Of a stretch of 45,693 bases of DNA, positions 32,869 through 41,900 are shown piece after piece. The translations under genes and the position numbers were made by a program. The DNA lies in the NCBI GenBank assembly GCA_030635145.1, contig DAOVZK010000012.1, forward strand, positions 1-45,693, in the 5' to 3' direction. The notes under the pieces are model-generated. The model worked only from the letters and a program-made list of their open reading frames with translations, had not been told where the DNA came from and did no database searches. The DNA is from Planctomycetota bacterium (GTDB lineage Bacteria; Planctomycetota; Phycisphaerae; SM23-33). Within the stretch, counting starts at the first letter, position 1; each line of letters begins with the position of its first letter.

Positions 32869-33759
32869 TTAACCTTTCAATTCTATTCCTGCGTCGATCA
32901 GTAGTTGCTTTAGGGCGGGGCGGTACTGGTCGGCCAGCGGTGTCATTGGTAAGCGCATGTCTTCTTTGCACAGCCCAGCCATCGCCATCGCCGCCTTAAT
33001 CGGAATCGGGTTCGTTTCGACAAACATTCCTTTAAACAGCGGGAAGAGTTTGAGATGTTGCGTACAGGCCGCAGCCATATCGAAGTTTACGATGGCGTCG
33101 CATAATGTGCGGACAGGCCCCGGTGCGAGATTGGCCAGCACGCTGATCACACCCGATCCTCCGACCGACGCGATAGGCAGCGTCAGCGAATCGTCACCGG
33201 AGAGAATCGTGATGTCGCACATCGACGCGATACCCGAGGCCATGTCGAGTTTGCCGGTGGCTTCTTTGACGGCTACGACGAGTTGGATTTTCTCGTACAT
33301 TTCGGCGATTGTTTCGGGGGCCAGTTCAATGCCCGTTCGTCCGGGAATGTTGTATAGCACGATCGGCAGGTCGCATTCGGCGATAGCTTCGACGTGGGCG
33401 AACATCCCGCGTTGCGTGGGTTTGTTGTAGTATGGGTTCACGACGAGGCATGCGTCGGCGCCGGCGTTTTTGGCGTGCTTTGTCAGCTGGACAGCCTCGC
33501 TGGTGGAGTTGCTGCCGGTACCGGCGATGACGGGCACTCGGCCGGCGACTTTCTGAACGGTCGTAGCGATTACTTTGTCGTGCTCCTCGTGCGAAAGCGT
33601 CGGCGACTCACCGGTCGTCCCGCACGGGATAATTCCCTGCGTGCCGTTTTCGATCTGGAACTCGATAAGATTCTCGAGCGTCGCGTAATCTACCTGCCCA
33701 TCGGAAAATGGAGTGACGATTGCAACCATCGATCCTTCAAGATGCATGCGGTCGTTCAT
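32869..33759 (-). CDS. dapA: 4-hydroxy-tetrahydrodipicolinate synthase
   Basis: The 296-residue aldolase condenses pyruvate with aspartate semialdehyde at the branch to lysine and diaminopimelate. Key residues are in place: GTTGESPTL (47-55), Tyr136 in LYNIPGRTG, the Schiff-base Lys165 in VAVKEATG, and NPYYNKPTQ (108-116). The ATG has AAAGGA nine bases upstream. It is transcribed divergently from hemL, with a composite repeat in between. dapB and other lysine genes are not adjacent. Confidence 0.96.
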   Translation of the reverse strand: MNDRMHLEGSMVAIVTPFSDGQVDYATLENLIEFQIENGTQGIIPCGTTGESPTLSHEEHDKVIATTVQKVAGRVPVIAGTGSNSTSEAVQLTKHAKNAGADACLVVNPYYNKPTQRGMFAHVEAIAECDLPIVLYNIPGRTGIELAPETIAEMYEKIQLVVAVKEATGKLDMASGIASMCDITILSGDDSLTLPIASVGGSGVISVLANLAPGPVRTLCDAIVNFDMAAACTQHLKLFPLFKGMFVETNPIPIKAAMAMAGLCKEDMRLPMTPLADQYRPALKQLLIDAGIELKG

Positions 33760-33935
33760 TTTGCTGTCCTTTCAATGCTTAAACCCGGGTGAATATAAGC
33801 TACCCACAGGTTGGTTATACTGAGATTATCCGCCGTCGCTGCAAAACAGCAACGGATGCAGATTATATGGAATTTGCCGCGAATTTCAAAAGGGCAATTC
33901 ACATAATTGCTTAAAAGTCTGCCCTTGCGAAATTT

Positions 33936-34169
33936 GTAAGCGTTCACACCTATTTTTCCTGTTAATCAAACTGGTTTCTTTTTTTGACAGGATTACAGGA
34001 TTAACTATGAATTATTAAAAAGAAAACAAGAACCAACACTATTAACTGCCAACTGCAAACACCATCGCAACGAATACAATTATTATGCAAGTTAATCCTG
34101 ATTAACAGGATTTTTAAAGCCTATGTTCTATCCTGTGATCCTGTCAAAATTTTTATGTGAATGGTTACC
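33936..34169. repeat. Composite inverted repeat element, copy 3
   Basis: The left unit (33936-34003) has GTAAGCGTTCACAC, TTCCTGTTAATCAAACT and TTTTTGACAGGATTACAGG. The right unit (34091-34169) reads GATTAACAGGATTTTTAAAG, ATCCTGTGATCCTGTC and ATGTGAATGGTTACC. The two ends (GTAAGCGTTCAC and the complement GTAACCATTCAC) mirror each other. This copy lies between divergent gene starts, so it has displaced or joined both promoters. Confidence 0.7.
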
Positions 34170-34217
34170 GAAATTTTAACCCGGGGGGATTGATCAGAAA
34201 ACCACAAAAAAGTAGTG

Positions 34218-34251
34218 TTCACCATGCCTCGCCGCGTTGTAAAATACCCAC
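34218..34251 (+). promoter_or_regulatory. Promoter abutting the hemL start (possible leaderless transcript)
   Basis: TTCACC (34218-34223), 16 nt, TAAAAT (34240-34245). The hemL ATG begins at 34252, six bases after the -10. No Shine-Dalgarno is present, so transcription might begin at or near the start codon. Confidence 0.4.
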
Positions 34252-35583
34252 ATGCAAACCACTCAAAGCATTGACGGGAAACACGAAAAATCCGCCGCCG
34301 CCTTTCAGCGTGCCAACAAGGTTTTAGTCGGGGGCGTAAACTCGCCCGTGCGTGCCTTTACCGGTGTCGGGGGTAATCCGCTGCTCATCGCAAAAGCCTT
34401 CGACTCAAAAATCGTAGACCTCGACGGAAACGAGTACATCGACTACGTCGGAAGCTACGGGCCTGCGATTCTCGGGCACGCCGACAAGGGCGTGGTGATG
34501 GCGATCCATAAGGCGATTCTCCACGGGACGAGCTACGGTGCTCCGACGCAAATGGAAAGCACGCTCGCCGAGCGAATTGTCGACGCCGTGGATTCCATCG
34601 AAAAAGTTCGCTTCACCAACAGCGGAACCGAGGCGGTGATGACGGCGATCCGCATTGCCCGCGGAGCCACGGGGCGCTCGAAAATCGTGAAGTTTGTCGG
34701 GGGGTATCACGGGCATAGCGACGCGCTTTTAGTCGAGGCCGGCAGCGGCGCGACGACTCTCGGAGTCCCCAGCAGCAAGGGCGTACCCGAAGGAGCCACC
34801 GCCGATACGCTTTTGGTTAACTATAACGACACGGCCGCACTGGCTGAGCTTTTTGCGGAATATCCCGGGCAAATCGCCGCTGTGCTCGTGGAACCCGTCG
34901 CCGGAAACATGGGCGTTGTACCACCGGCCGACGGTTTTTTGCAGTCGTTGCGAGACCAATGCGATAGCGGCGGGGCGTTGCTGATATTTGACGAGGTAAT
35001 GACGGGATTCCGTCTTGCGTGGGGCGGGGCACAGCAGCTGTTTGGAATTCGTCCCGACATCACGACGTTGGGAAAGGTAATCGGCGGTGGTATGCCGGTC
35101 GGTGCCGTTGGTGGGCGTGAAGACGTTATGGATCATCTCGCACCGGTCGGTGGTGTGTATCAGGCTGGGACGCTTTCGGGTAATCCTGCCGCCATGTCAG
35201 CTGGAATCGCCACGCTCGACGAAATTCAATCCGACGCGGACTTCTACACGCGATTAGAAGAAATTTCCGCCTCGCTGGAAGCTGGGCTGGTAAAGGCTGC
35301 CGACAGGGCAGGGGTTCTCGACAAAATTTGCATCAACCGCGTCGGATCGATGCTTTGCTGCTTCTTTACGCCGGGGCCGGTTACCGATTATCAAACGGCC
35401 AAGCAGTCGAACCTTGATGCGTTTGCCAAATGGTTCCACGCCATGCTCGCGGGGGAGATATACCTTCCGCCCAGCCAATTCGAGGCGATTTTCGTGTCGA
35501 TTACGCATACCCCCAAAGATGTCCAGGCGACCTGCGCCGCTGCGGAGCGGGCATTTTCGGCGGCGGGGAAATTTTTTAACTAA
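34252..35583 (+). CDS. hemL: Glutamate-1-semialdehyde 2,1-aminomutase
   Basis: The 443-residue PLP enzyme converts glutamate-1-semialdehyde to 5-aminolevulinate in the C5 haem pathway. Motifs include GGVNSPVRAF (27-36), GGYHGHSDALLVEAGSG (150-166), FDEVMTGFR (246-254) and the PLP lysine in TTLGKVIGGGMPVGA (Lys275), plus QAGTLSGNPAAMSAG. Length is typical. hemA and hemB are not adjacent. The gene lacks a recognisable ribosome site, and its -10 lies six bases before the ATG. Confidence 0.96.
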   Translation: MQTTQSIDGKHEKSAAAFQRANKVLVGGVNSPVRAFTGVGGNPLLIAKAFDSKIVDLDGNEYIDYVGSYGPAILGHADKGVVMAIHKAILHGTSYGAPTQMESTLAERIVDAVDSIEKVRFTNSGTEAVMTAIRIARGATGRSKIVKFVGGYHGHSDALLVEAGSGATTLGVPSSKGVPEGATADTLLVNYNDTAALAELFAEYPGQIAAVLVEPVAGNMGVVPPADGFLQSLRDQCDSGGALLIFDEVMTGFRLAWGGAQQLFGIRPDITTLGKVIGGGMPVGAVGGREDVMDHLAPVGGVYQAGTLSGNPAAMSAGIATLDEIQSDADFYTRLEEISASLEAGLVKAADRAGVLDKICINRVGSMLCCFFTPGPVTDYQTAKQSNLDAFAKWFHAMLAGEIYLPPSQFEAIFVSITHTPKDVQATCAAAERAFSAAGKFFN

Positions 35584-35703
35584 CTTCCAGCAACTGCAGA
35601 AACGATTATGGTTTTGCCTTCGATAACCGATAATAATCCAGTACTCTGTACTAGCGGATATAAGCAACCGAAACGTTGTTAACATTACAACAGGAGCACA
35701 ATT

Positions 35704-36426
35704 ATGACTTGTAACGTAGAACCTAAAGAATTCTTGGCTGGGCTGAACTCATTGCGGCATGCGAAAAACGTTTTTTGCATTTTGCTGGTGCTTGCCGTTT
35801 TGCTGCAGATCGCAGCCTTTGTTTTGGTTAACTGGGTAGGTGTAATAGACGCCGCGCCGCAGGCTGGGCTGGTGACGCAGGGTCAACCGCAGGAAGTTCA
35901 GTGTAGCTTCGGCGAGCCCGATGTTTGGTACGACGTACTTACATGGGTCTTGCCGTTCATACGATTCGTAGGTGCCGTTTGCTGCGTTCTGACAGTCATT
36001 ACGATGATGTTTGCGGCGTTGCTTTCGCTTATCAGCGGGCAGGGGGGTATCAAGAGTTTCTTCAGTGCGTTTTTCTGGTCGCTTTTGTTACTGGCGGTGC
36101 TTTTACCGTGGCAGACCATAATGAAGGGTTCGCTCGTTGCCGGTGCCTTGTTTACTCTTGGCGAGTTGATGAGGTGGTCGAGAGAATGTGTCGAACCGTG
36201 GGCGCAGCAGGGCACGGGGTTTTGGCAGCAGGTACCGTATTACGCGAGATTCATGGCGTATCCGATTCTGGTGCTGTTTATCTGGGTCGTCATGCAGGTA
36301 AAATTTGCCCGCGGATTCAGAACCATTGCTTACAACGTTGCAAAGAGCGGGCAGATCGAAATGGAGACCATTCCGGCACCCCTATCGTCCTTGCCGCTCG
36401 AGTCCGACAACGATTCTGAGTTGTGA
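35704..36426 (+). CDS. Integral membrane protein of unknown function
   Basis: The 240-residue protein has four predicted transmembrane helices: about 22-42 (FCILLVLAVLLQIAAFVLVNW), about 86-110 (RFVGAVCCVLTVITMMFAALLSL), about 118-138 (FFSAFFWSLLLLAVLLPW) and about 186-204 (YPILVLFIWVVMQVKFA). Cysteine and tryptophan residues cluster near the bilayer faces. I do not recognise the family. AGGAG stands eight bases before the ATG. A lipoprotein gene follows 28 nt downstream on the same strand, suggesting a two-gene unit for an envelope complex. Confidence 0.7.
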   Translation: MTCNVEPKEFLAGLNSLRHAKNVFCILLVLAVLLQIAAFVLVNWVGVIDAAPQAGLVTQGQPQEVQCSFGEPDVWYDVLTWVLPFIRFVGAVCCVLTVITMMFAALLSLISGQGGIKSFFSAFFWSLLLLAVLLPWQTIMKGSLVAGALFTLGELMRWSRECVEPWAQQGTGFWQQVPYYARFMAYPILVLFIWVVMQVKFARGFRTIAYNVAKSGQIEMETIPAPLSSLPLESDNDSEL

Positions 36427-36454
36427 AAGTGATTTCGGATCTATCGATTTGAAT

Positions 36455-37285
36455 ATGAATATGCAAAAAGTATCGACATTGATGATGGTTTTGGTGGGGG
36501 GTGTCTGCTTACTTGCCGGCTGTCAGGATAAACCCGTTGATGTTGATCTGGGTGCCGGTTCGCCGACTACCGGCAGCGGCGACATCACCCGACGTCCTCG
36601 CTATGTTTACGGTGTCAAGATCGGAATATGGACGTTTCGCGTACCGCTGGGACAGCTCAGCAAAAACAAGGCCTTGTGGAGTTGTCTCGACGAAGAGCGG
36701 ACTGCCCTGAAGTCGAAAATTTTGGGACTTAACGGGATACGAGTGGGTGTGGGAGGCAAGGGCGACCTGGAAAAAGTCGATAAAATTTTGAAGACGATGA
36801 TGGCGAGCAATTATTCGAAATCTGTTTTGCAGATTTTCAACAACAAGTCCGGCGCTATCGTCGTCGGGCGAAATATGCCCGCGCAGACGATATTTCTTTA
36901 TTCCGGCAGCAAGGGTATCGCCGGTAATGATTATCCCCCCGGTGATAATCTCATCCGCATAAGTGCCGCCGCCGACTCCAGCTCCGCCGATAAGTCGCTG
37001 CTGACGATAACCCCCGAAATTCGATCCGATAAAACCGAATTGCAAATCGTTCGCGAACATGGAACGGCTCGGCTTGAAGAGGTTCCGTTGCGGTTTCCTT
37101 TCAAGGTTGTGCGGTTTCAGCTGAAAATGACCAACGGAGAATTCATCATCATTGCTCCCGGCGTCCAAGCCAACCGTCCCACGAGTCTGGGGCACTGCTT
37201 TTTGACGAGCCTCGACAATAAGGTCGAATTCGAGCAACTGCTGGTTCTTCATCCCGAGGTCGTGCGAATCGAAATGAAGAATTAG
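36455..37285 (+). CDS. Lipoprotein of unknown function
   Basis: The 276-residue protein starts at MNMQKVST (a second ATG is two codons in). Its N-terminus is a lipoprotein signal (VSTLMMVLVGGVCLLAGC; lipobox LAGC with Cys at about 21), so it should be lipid-anchored. The mature part has an extended linker, then YVYGVKIGIWTFRVPLGQLSKNKALWSCLDEERT (about 50-83) and mixed alpha/beta segments; no known domain is recognised. The same frame remains open back to 36305 inside the preceding gene, but the lipobox fixes the start. It probably functions with the upstream membrane protein. Confidence 0.7.
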   Translation: MNMQKVSTLMMVLVGGVCLLAGCQDKPVDVDLGAGSPTTGSGDITRRPRYVYGVKIGIWTFRVPLGQLSKNKALWSCLDEERTALKSKILGLNGIRVGVGGKGDLEKVDKILKTMMASNYSKSVLQIFNNKSGAIVVGRNMPAQTIFLYSGSKGIAGNDYPPGDNLIRISAAADSSSADKSLLTITPEIRSDKTELQIVREHGTARLEEVPLRFPFKVVRFQLKMTNGEFIIIAPGVQANRPTSLGHCFLTSLDNKVEFEQLLVLHPEVVRIEMKN

Positions 37286-37311
37286 GCGGGGGCTGCTGCG
37301 GGCGGTTGAAC

Positions 37312-37554
37312 ATAAGCGTTCATGCTCTTTTTCCTGTTAATCAAACTGCTTTTATTGCGGATTTTGGATTGCGGATTTCGGAATTAAGAAAAGAAATCTT
37401 ACCGCGAAGGAACGCAAGGAACACAAAGAATCAGCTATGTAAAAAACATAGCATCTTTGCGATCTGTGTGTTCTTTCGCGGTTAATTCCTCTCTTAAATC
37501 CCAAATAGGCAACCATCCTGTTATCCTGTCAAAAAAAACCGTGAATGGTTATGG
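37312..37554. repeat. Composite inverted repeat element, copy 4
   Basis: The left unit (37312-37348) reads ATAAGCGTTCATGC then TTCCTGTTAATCAAACTG. The right unit (37513-37554) reads ATCCTGTTATCCTGTC then GTGAATGGTTATGG. A nested hairpin lies inside: ACCGCGAAGGAACGCAAGGA against GTGTTCTTTCGCGGTTAA. The right arm contains the stop codon (37549-37551) of the VanZ-like gene. Confidence 0.65.
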
Positions 37555-38922
37555 TTGAGCGACCTCGCCGCTGTTTTTCGTCACCGTCAGCCCTGCGAGA
37601 ATCGAACCAAGTACACCACCCAGAATGAAGCAAAAAACATCAGTTGTTGTTGGATGCCTTCCCGGAATCCAGTACTGCCCGCCTTCTAAAATTACGCCCA
37701 ATATCCCCGTGGTTACGGCGATTCGTAAAATTCCGATATGCCTGCGGTTTAACCGCCCCAAAACGCGGAGCATGTACCCCAACGCTCCGCTGAGAACGAT
37801 TGTGCGAATAAACAGCAGCACCTTTTCCCCACGCCCGCTCATCCCGTAATGATACAGCGGTAACCACTCCGCCCCGCTGGGAAGATTTCCGTCTTGCGTT
37901 GCAGCAGCTGTGTTGAAATTCATGTCGCCCCACGAGAGGTAACCCAGATACACCACCATCGCGAAGATGCCGAAGCATATGGCGTTTTTCTCGGAGATAC
38001 TGTCGCGGGTCATGTAACCTATACCCACTCCGGCGATTGATCCGATCGCAGCGATCAGCGGATTTGCGACGTTAACGCTGTGCCCCATGTAAGCGACGCA
38101 GGATTTTCCGAGTTCCAGGGCGGCGGCAAATGCGATGCTTACGATGACGGCACTTGTCCAGTTGGGGGTGTTTCGTTTGCCCATCGCATATCCCAGCAGA
38201 ATCGTCAGCAGCGCATAGATGCTTCCTTCCCGGATGACCCAGTAGCTCGTGGGGTGCTGTGCAAGCCCTTCGCTTACGTTCCAGATTCCGCCTTTGACGT
38301 TGTTCAACACCATCGAAACGTCCAGCGTTGGGACGAACGGAAAAAGTGCATCACCGGCTAGCAGCAGCATAAGCGTCGCCGCGACCAGTCGTACCGGCTG
38401 ATCCGTCCACCATTGCATGATGACGGTTTTGAGACGTTGGTAGAGGTGGTCCACGAAAAACGTACCGAATGTGGCACCGGCCATCGTGCCAAGCACGTTC
38501 ATGGTAAAGTCTTGCACACCGCTGACACGCAGTGGCGACATCAGTTGGGTGATTTCGACGGCGAGGCTGACCGCGGCACCCCAGGCAAAGGCGTTTAGAT
38601 ACGTCACGGCGTCGATCTCGCCATACCCGACCTTCCATCGCAGCGCCGCCAGCAGGCCCAGCGGTAGGTACAGCGCGAAGTTGGAAATCAGGTCGATGGT
38701 GCTGGTGTGCGAGACGTTACTTAGCGGCCAAAATGTCCAGACGCGTTGAAAATTTGCGAGGATCAAATCAGAGTTGATCGAAAAATCGAACGGCATGATG
38801 CTGCCGTAAAAAACCAGAGCTGCGTACAGAAAGAATATCCCCGACAGGAACCGACGCTCGATGCGCCCCTGCGACTGGTTAGGTGCGGTCAGGTTTTCTG
38901 ATTTGTTTGACAAGCCGTACAC
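37549..38922 (-). CDS. Membrane protein with two VanZ-like domains
   Basis: The 457-residue protein is polytopic, with about ten hydrophobic segments. The N-terminal third matches VanZ-like proteins: FYGSIMPFDF, DLISNFALYLPLGLLAAL, SLAVEITQLMSPLRVSGVQDFTMNVLGTMAGATFG. The C-terminus repeats the same pattern in shorter form: GVILEGGQYWIPGRHPTTTDVFCFILGGVLGSILAG. A fusion or duplication of two VanZ units is therefore likely. VanZ relatives are linked to teicoplanin tolerance and envelope biology; the role here is not known. The GTG start at 38922 overlaps the preceding regulator gene by 44 bases, or a later start is used. The stop lies in a repeat arm. Confidence 0.75.
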   Translation of the reverse strand: MYGLSNKSENLTAPNQSQGRIERRFLSGIFFLYAALVFYGSIMPFDFSINSDLILANFQRVWTFWPLSNVSHTSTIDLISNFALYLPLGLLAALRWKVGYGEIDAVTYLNAFAWGAAVSLAVEITQLMSPLRVSGVQDFTMNVLGTMAGATFGTFFVDHLYQRLKTVIMQWWTDQPVRLVAATLMLLLAGDALFPFVPTLDVSMVLNNVKGGIWNVSEGLAQHPTSYWVIREGSIYALLTILLGYAMGKRNTPNWTSAVIVSIAFAAALELGKSCVAYMGHSVNVANPLIAAIGSIAGVGIGYMTRDSISEKNAICFGIFAMVVYLGYLSWGDMNFNTAAATQDGNLPSGAEWLPLYHYGMSGRGEKVLLFIRTIVLSGALGYMLRVLGRLNRRHIGILRIAVTTGILGVILEGGQYWIPGRHPTTTDVFCFILGGVLGSILAGLTVTKNSGEVAQP

Positions 38923-41900
38923 ACGTCAATCCATCGTCATCGGTCGAGTAGTGAACTTCATCGACACAATTTCGTATGAAGTACAACCCGAATCCATTGT
39001 CCTGCGATCCGTCAAAGGCCGGTGTCATCATTTGGAACTTTTTCAGCGGTTGGCCCCAGTGATAGAGGCAGACCACGATCCTATCATCGTAAACTGTGAC
39101 CTCTATATCAATGAATTTCTTTTCGTCGTCCTCATAAGCGTGCTTGATGATATTGCTGGTGGCTTCACTGGTGGCGAGCTCCAACTGCCCGAGGAATTTT
39201 ACGTCCAGCTGCCTGCCAAAACCCTTCAGCACGGTTTTGAGAAATTCTCGCACAGTGGCCAGTTCGCTCATCTCGCTGCTAATTTGTCGTCGTTCACGCT
39301 TGACGATTGTGTTGTGCGAATGTGGTTCAATTTTAACAGCGACGTATGTAAGGTCGTCCTGGAAGGTAACCGAAGTTGCAAAATGAACAAGCTCACCGTA
39401 AAGCTCCTTGATGAGTTCCGAGGGCGATAGCGAGGCATGCGTCTGTACGAACTGCGCTACGCGGTCGGTGCTGAATCGCTCGCCGCTGGAGTTCGACGTT
39501 TCGACTAACCCATCGGAGTAAAACAGAATGATGTCACCCGGTTCGAAGTGCACGGAAATTTGCTCGTATTTTTCGGCGAGGTCGAATCCCAGGGGCAGGT
39601 TGTTGCTTTTTATGAGGTTGCATGTGCCGGTGCGGTGGCGGTAATGAATGGTCTGCGTATGGCCGGCGTCGACGAGATCCATGCGATTTTTGTCGAGTGC
39701 GAATCGGGCGAGGCAGAGCGTGGCGAAGCTGTTGAGCGTCATGAGTTTTTCGCACATTTCACTGTGAATGAAATCCATGATCTCTTCCGGGGTCGGGAGC
39801 GTCGCTAAGTTTGTGGAGCACACCAGATTTCCGATAGCCCGCAGCAGCTGAGTTTTGGTGGCCGCCCCCAGCAATGCAGCCGACACGCCCTTGCCCATAA
39901 CATCGCCCAGCATCAAATCGAAATGCTCGTTGTCGTACTTGACGAAGTCGTAAAAATCTCCGTCGATCTGCTGCGACGGTAGCGACATGGCAGCGATTTT
40001 TGCGCCGGACAATCCCTCGGGCGGACGTCCCAGCAGCAGCCTGCTTTGAATTTCAAAACCGATGTTGATTTCCTGCTGGCGAGCACGGGCGAGTTCTTCC
40101 TCGGCCTGTTTCATATCGGTGATGTCCGACATCACGCCGCAAATTCCGATTACATTTCCGTCGGAATCGATGAAGGTCGTTTCGTTGAATAAAAAATCGC
40201 GTGTGTGACCATCGGTGCATTTGATGGTGGCCTCGTGCAAATGCCCACCGGGCGTTTTCAGCAAATCCAGATCCTTTTGGTGCAGCATGTTTGCTAAAGA
40301 CTCCGGAATAATGTCCGGGAAATCTTGAATCGAGCGGCCGAGAATTTCGCGTTTCGGTAGCCCCAGCACCAGCTGCGAGAAGGCGGCGTTGCACCCGTGA
40401 TATACCCCCGATGCGTCCTTGTAAAACGCCGGGTTCGGAATCGTATCGAGGAACGTCTCCAAAAATTGTAGATTGCTCCGCAGTGCGTCCTGGACGTTTT
40501 CGTTTTGGATGGCGGCACCGAGAATATTGGCGGCGGTGTATAGCGCGTCAAGCTCGGCGGGCGACCAGTTGCGTTCGCTTTCGATATCTTCGTAGCACAT
40601 CGAGCCCCACCACATCGGCCCGACGAAAATCGGGATCAGTACGACCGATTTTACTCCGCGCGGTTCAAGGATGCGACGTTCCGGTTCGAGAAGTTCCCGC
40701 ACATGGCCGGAAATAATCTCACCGTTGGACAGCATGTTTTCCCAGCGGGTCAGTTCGCTTTTGCGATACGGTATTACGGAGTGGTTTGCCTCGCCTTTGA
40801 TGGGCGCAACGTCCTTGGCGGTCCACTCGAAGCGGACATGGGCAGCGGGGCCTTCGTTTCGCGGATAGTGATTTTCGGTGACGTAAACGCGGGCGACATC
40901 GGTGGCGCGACCCAGATGAGTCAGCACCGCCTGAACGCTGGGTTCCCAGTCGGACTCCTCGAGAAAATGCGTGGATGCGAAACAGACGGCTTCGAGAATT
41001 GCTTCGCGCCGCCGGAGCGTTGCCTCGATGCGGGAGCGTTCGGAAATGTCCACGAACGAAAACATGATGCTCTTGACGCTACCGGTTCGATTGACGACAG
41101 AGCTGGCAGCTACGTGAACAGGCAGGGAGTCGCCACTGTGAATTTTGGCGGTCAATTCCGCCCGCCAGTTTCCACCGTCTTTGAGCATGTTCATCACGGC
41201 GAGAATTTCGTTGTCGCTCGTGAAGAAATCCTTGATGGGTTTGCCGATGACCATGTCTTCGTTTTCGTAGTCCCACATTTTCAGGAAGGCGGGGTTGGCG
41301 TAGTTGACTTTTCCGTACAGGTCGACAAAACAGATTCCCGAAATCGACGATCTGATCGCATCGTCGGACGGCTGCGATTCGTGTTGGAGGGACGTGCTTG
41401 CGGGAGTGTCCGTTAGGAAAACGGCAATGCGTGAAACTTGGCCCTTCTGGTCGAATACCGGGAAAACCGAACCTTTGATTTCCTGATTGGAGCGATTGCT
41501 GAAGAACCGCACCGAGCTGCGTTTGCGAATCACATCATCAGCCTGCTTTCGGATCAGCGTTCCCAGCGGGTCGCCAAGCAGATCATAAAGATTTTGCCCG
41601 AGGCAGCTGCGAGACGTCTGCCCGAGCAACTTCGTTGTTTCGCTGTTGATCGTCAGAATTTTTCCGTCGGTAGTCAGCAGCATCGACATATGCCCCGGTG
41701 CATCGAGCAGCGTGCGGTAGTTCGCCTCGCTGACCCGCAGCGCCTGTGATTGCGACTCGATGAGACGTTTGAGCTGTGTGTTTTCGTTTCGCAGCGATTG
41801 CTCGGTGCGTCGGGTTCGCAGCAGGGCATTGATGCGCGACAGAAATTCGTGATCTTCGACAGGGCCCTGGAGGAAATCGTCGGCACCGGCGTCGAGGCCT

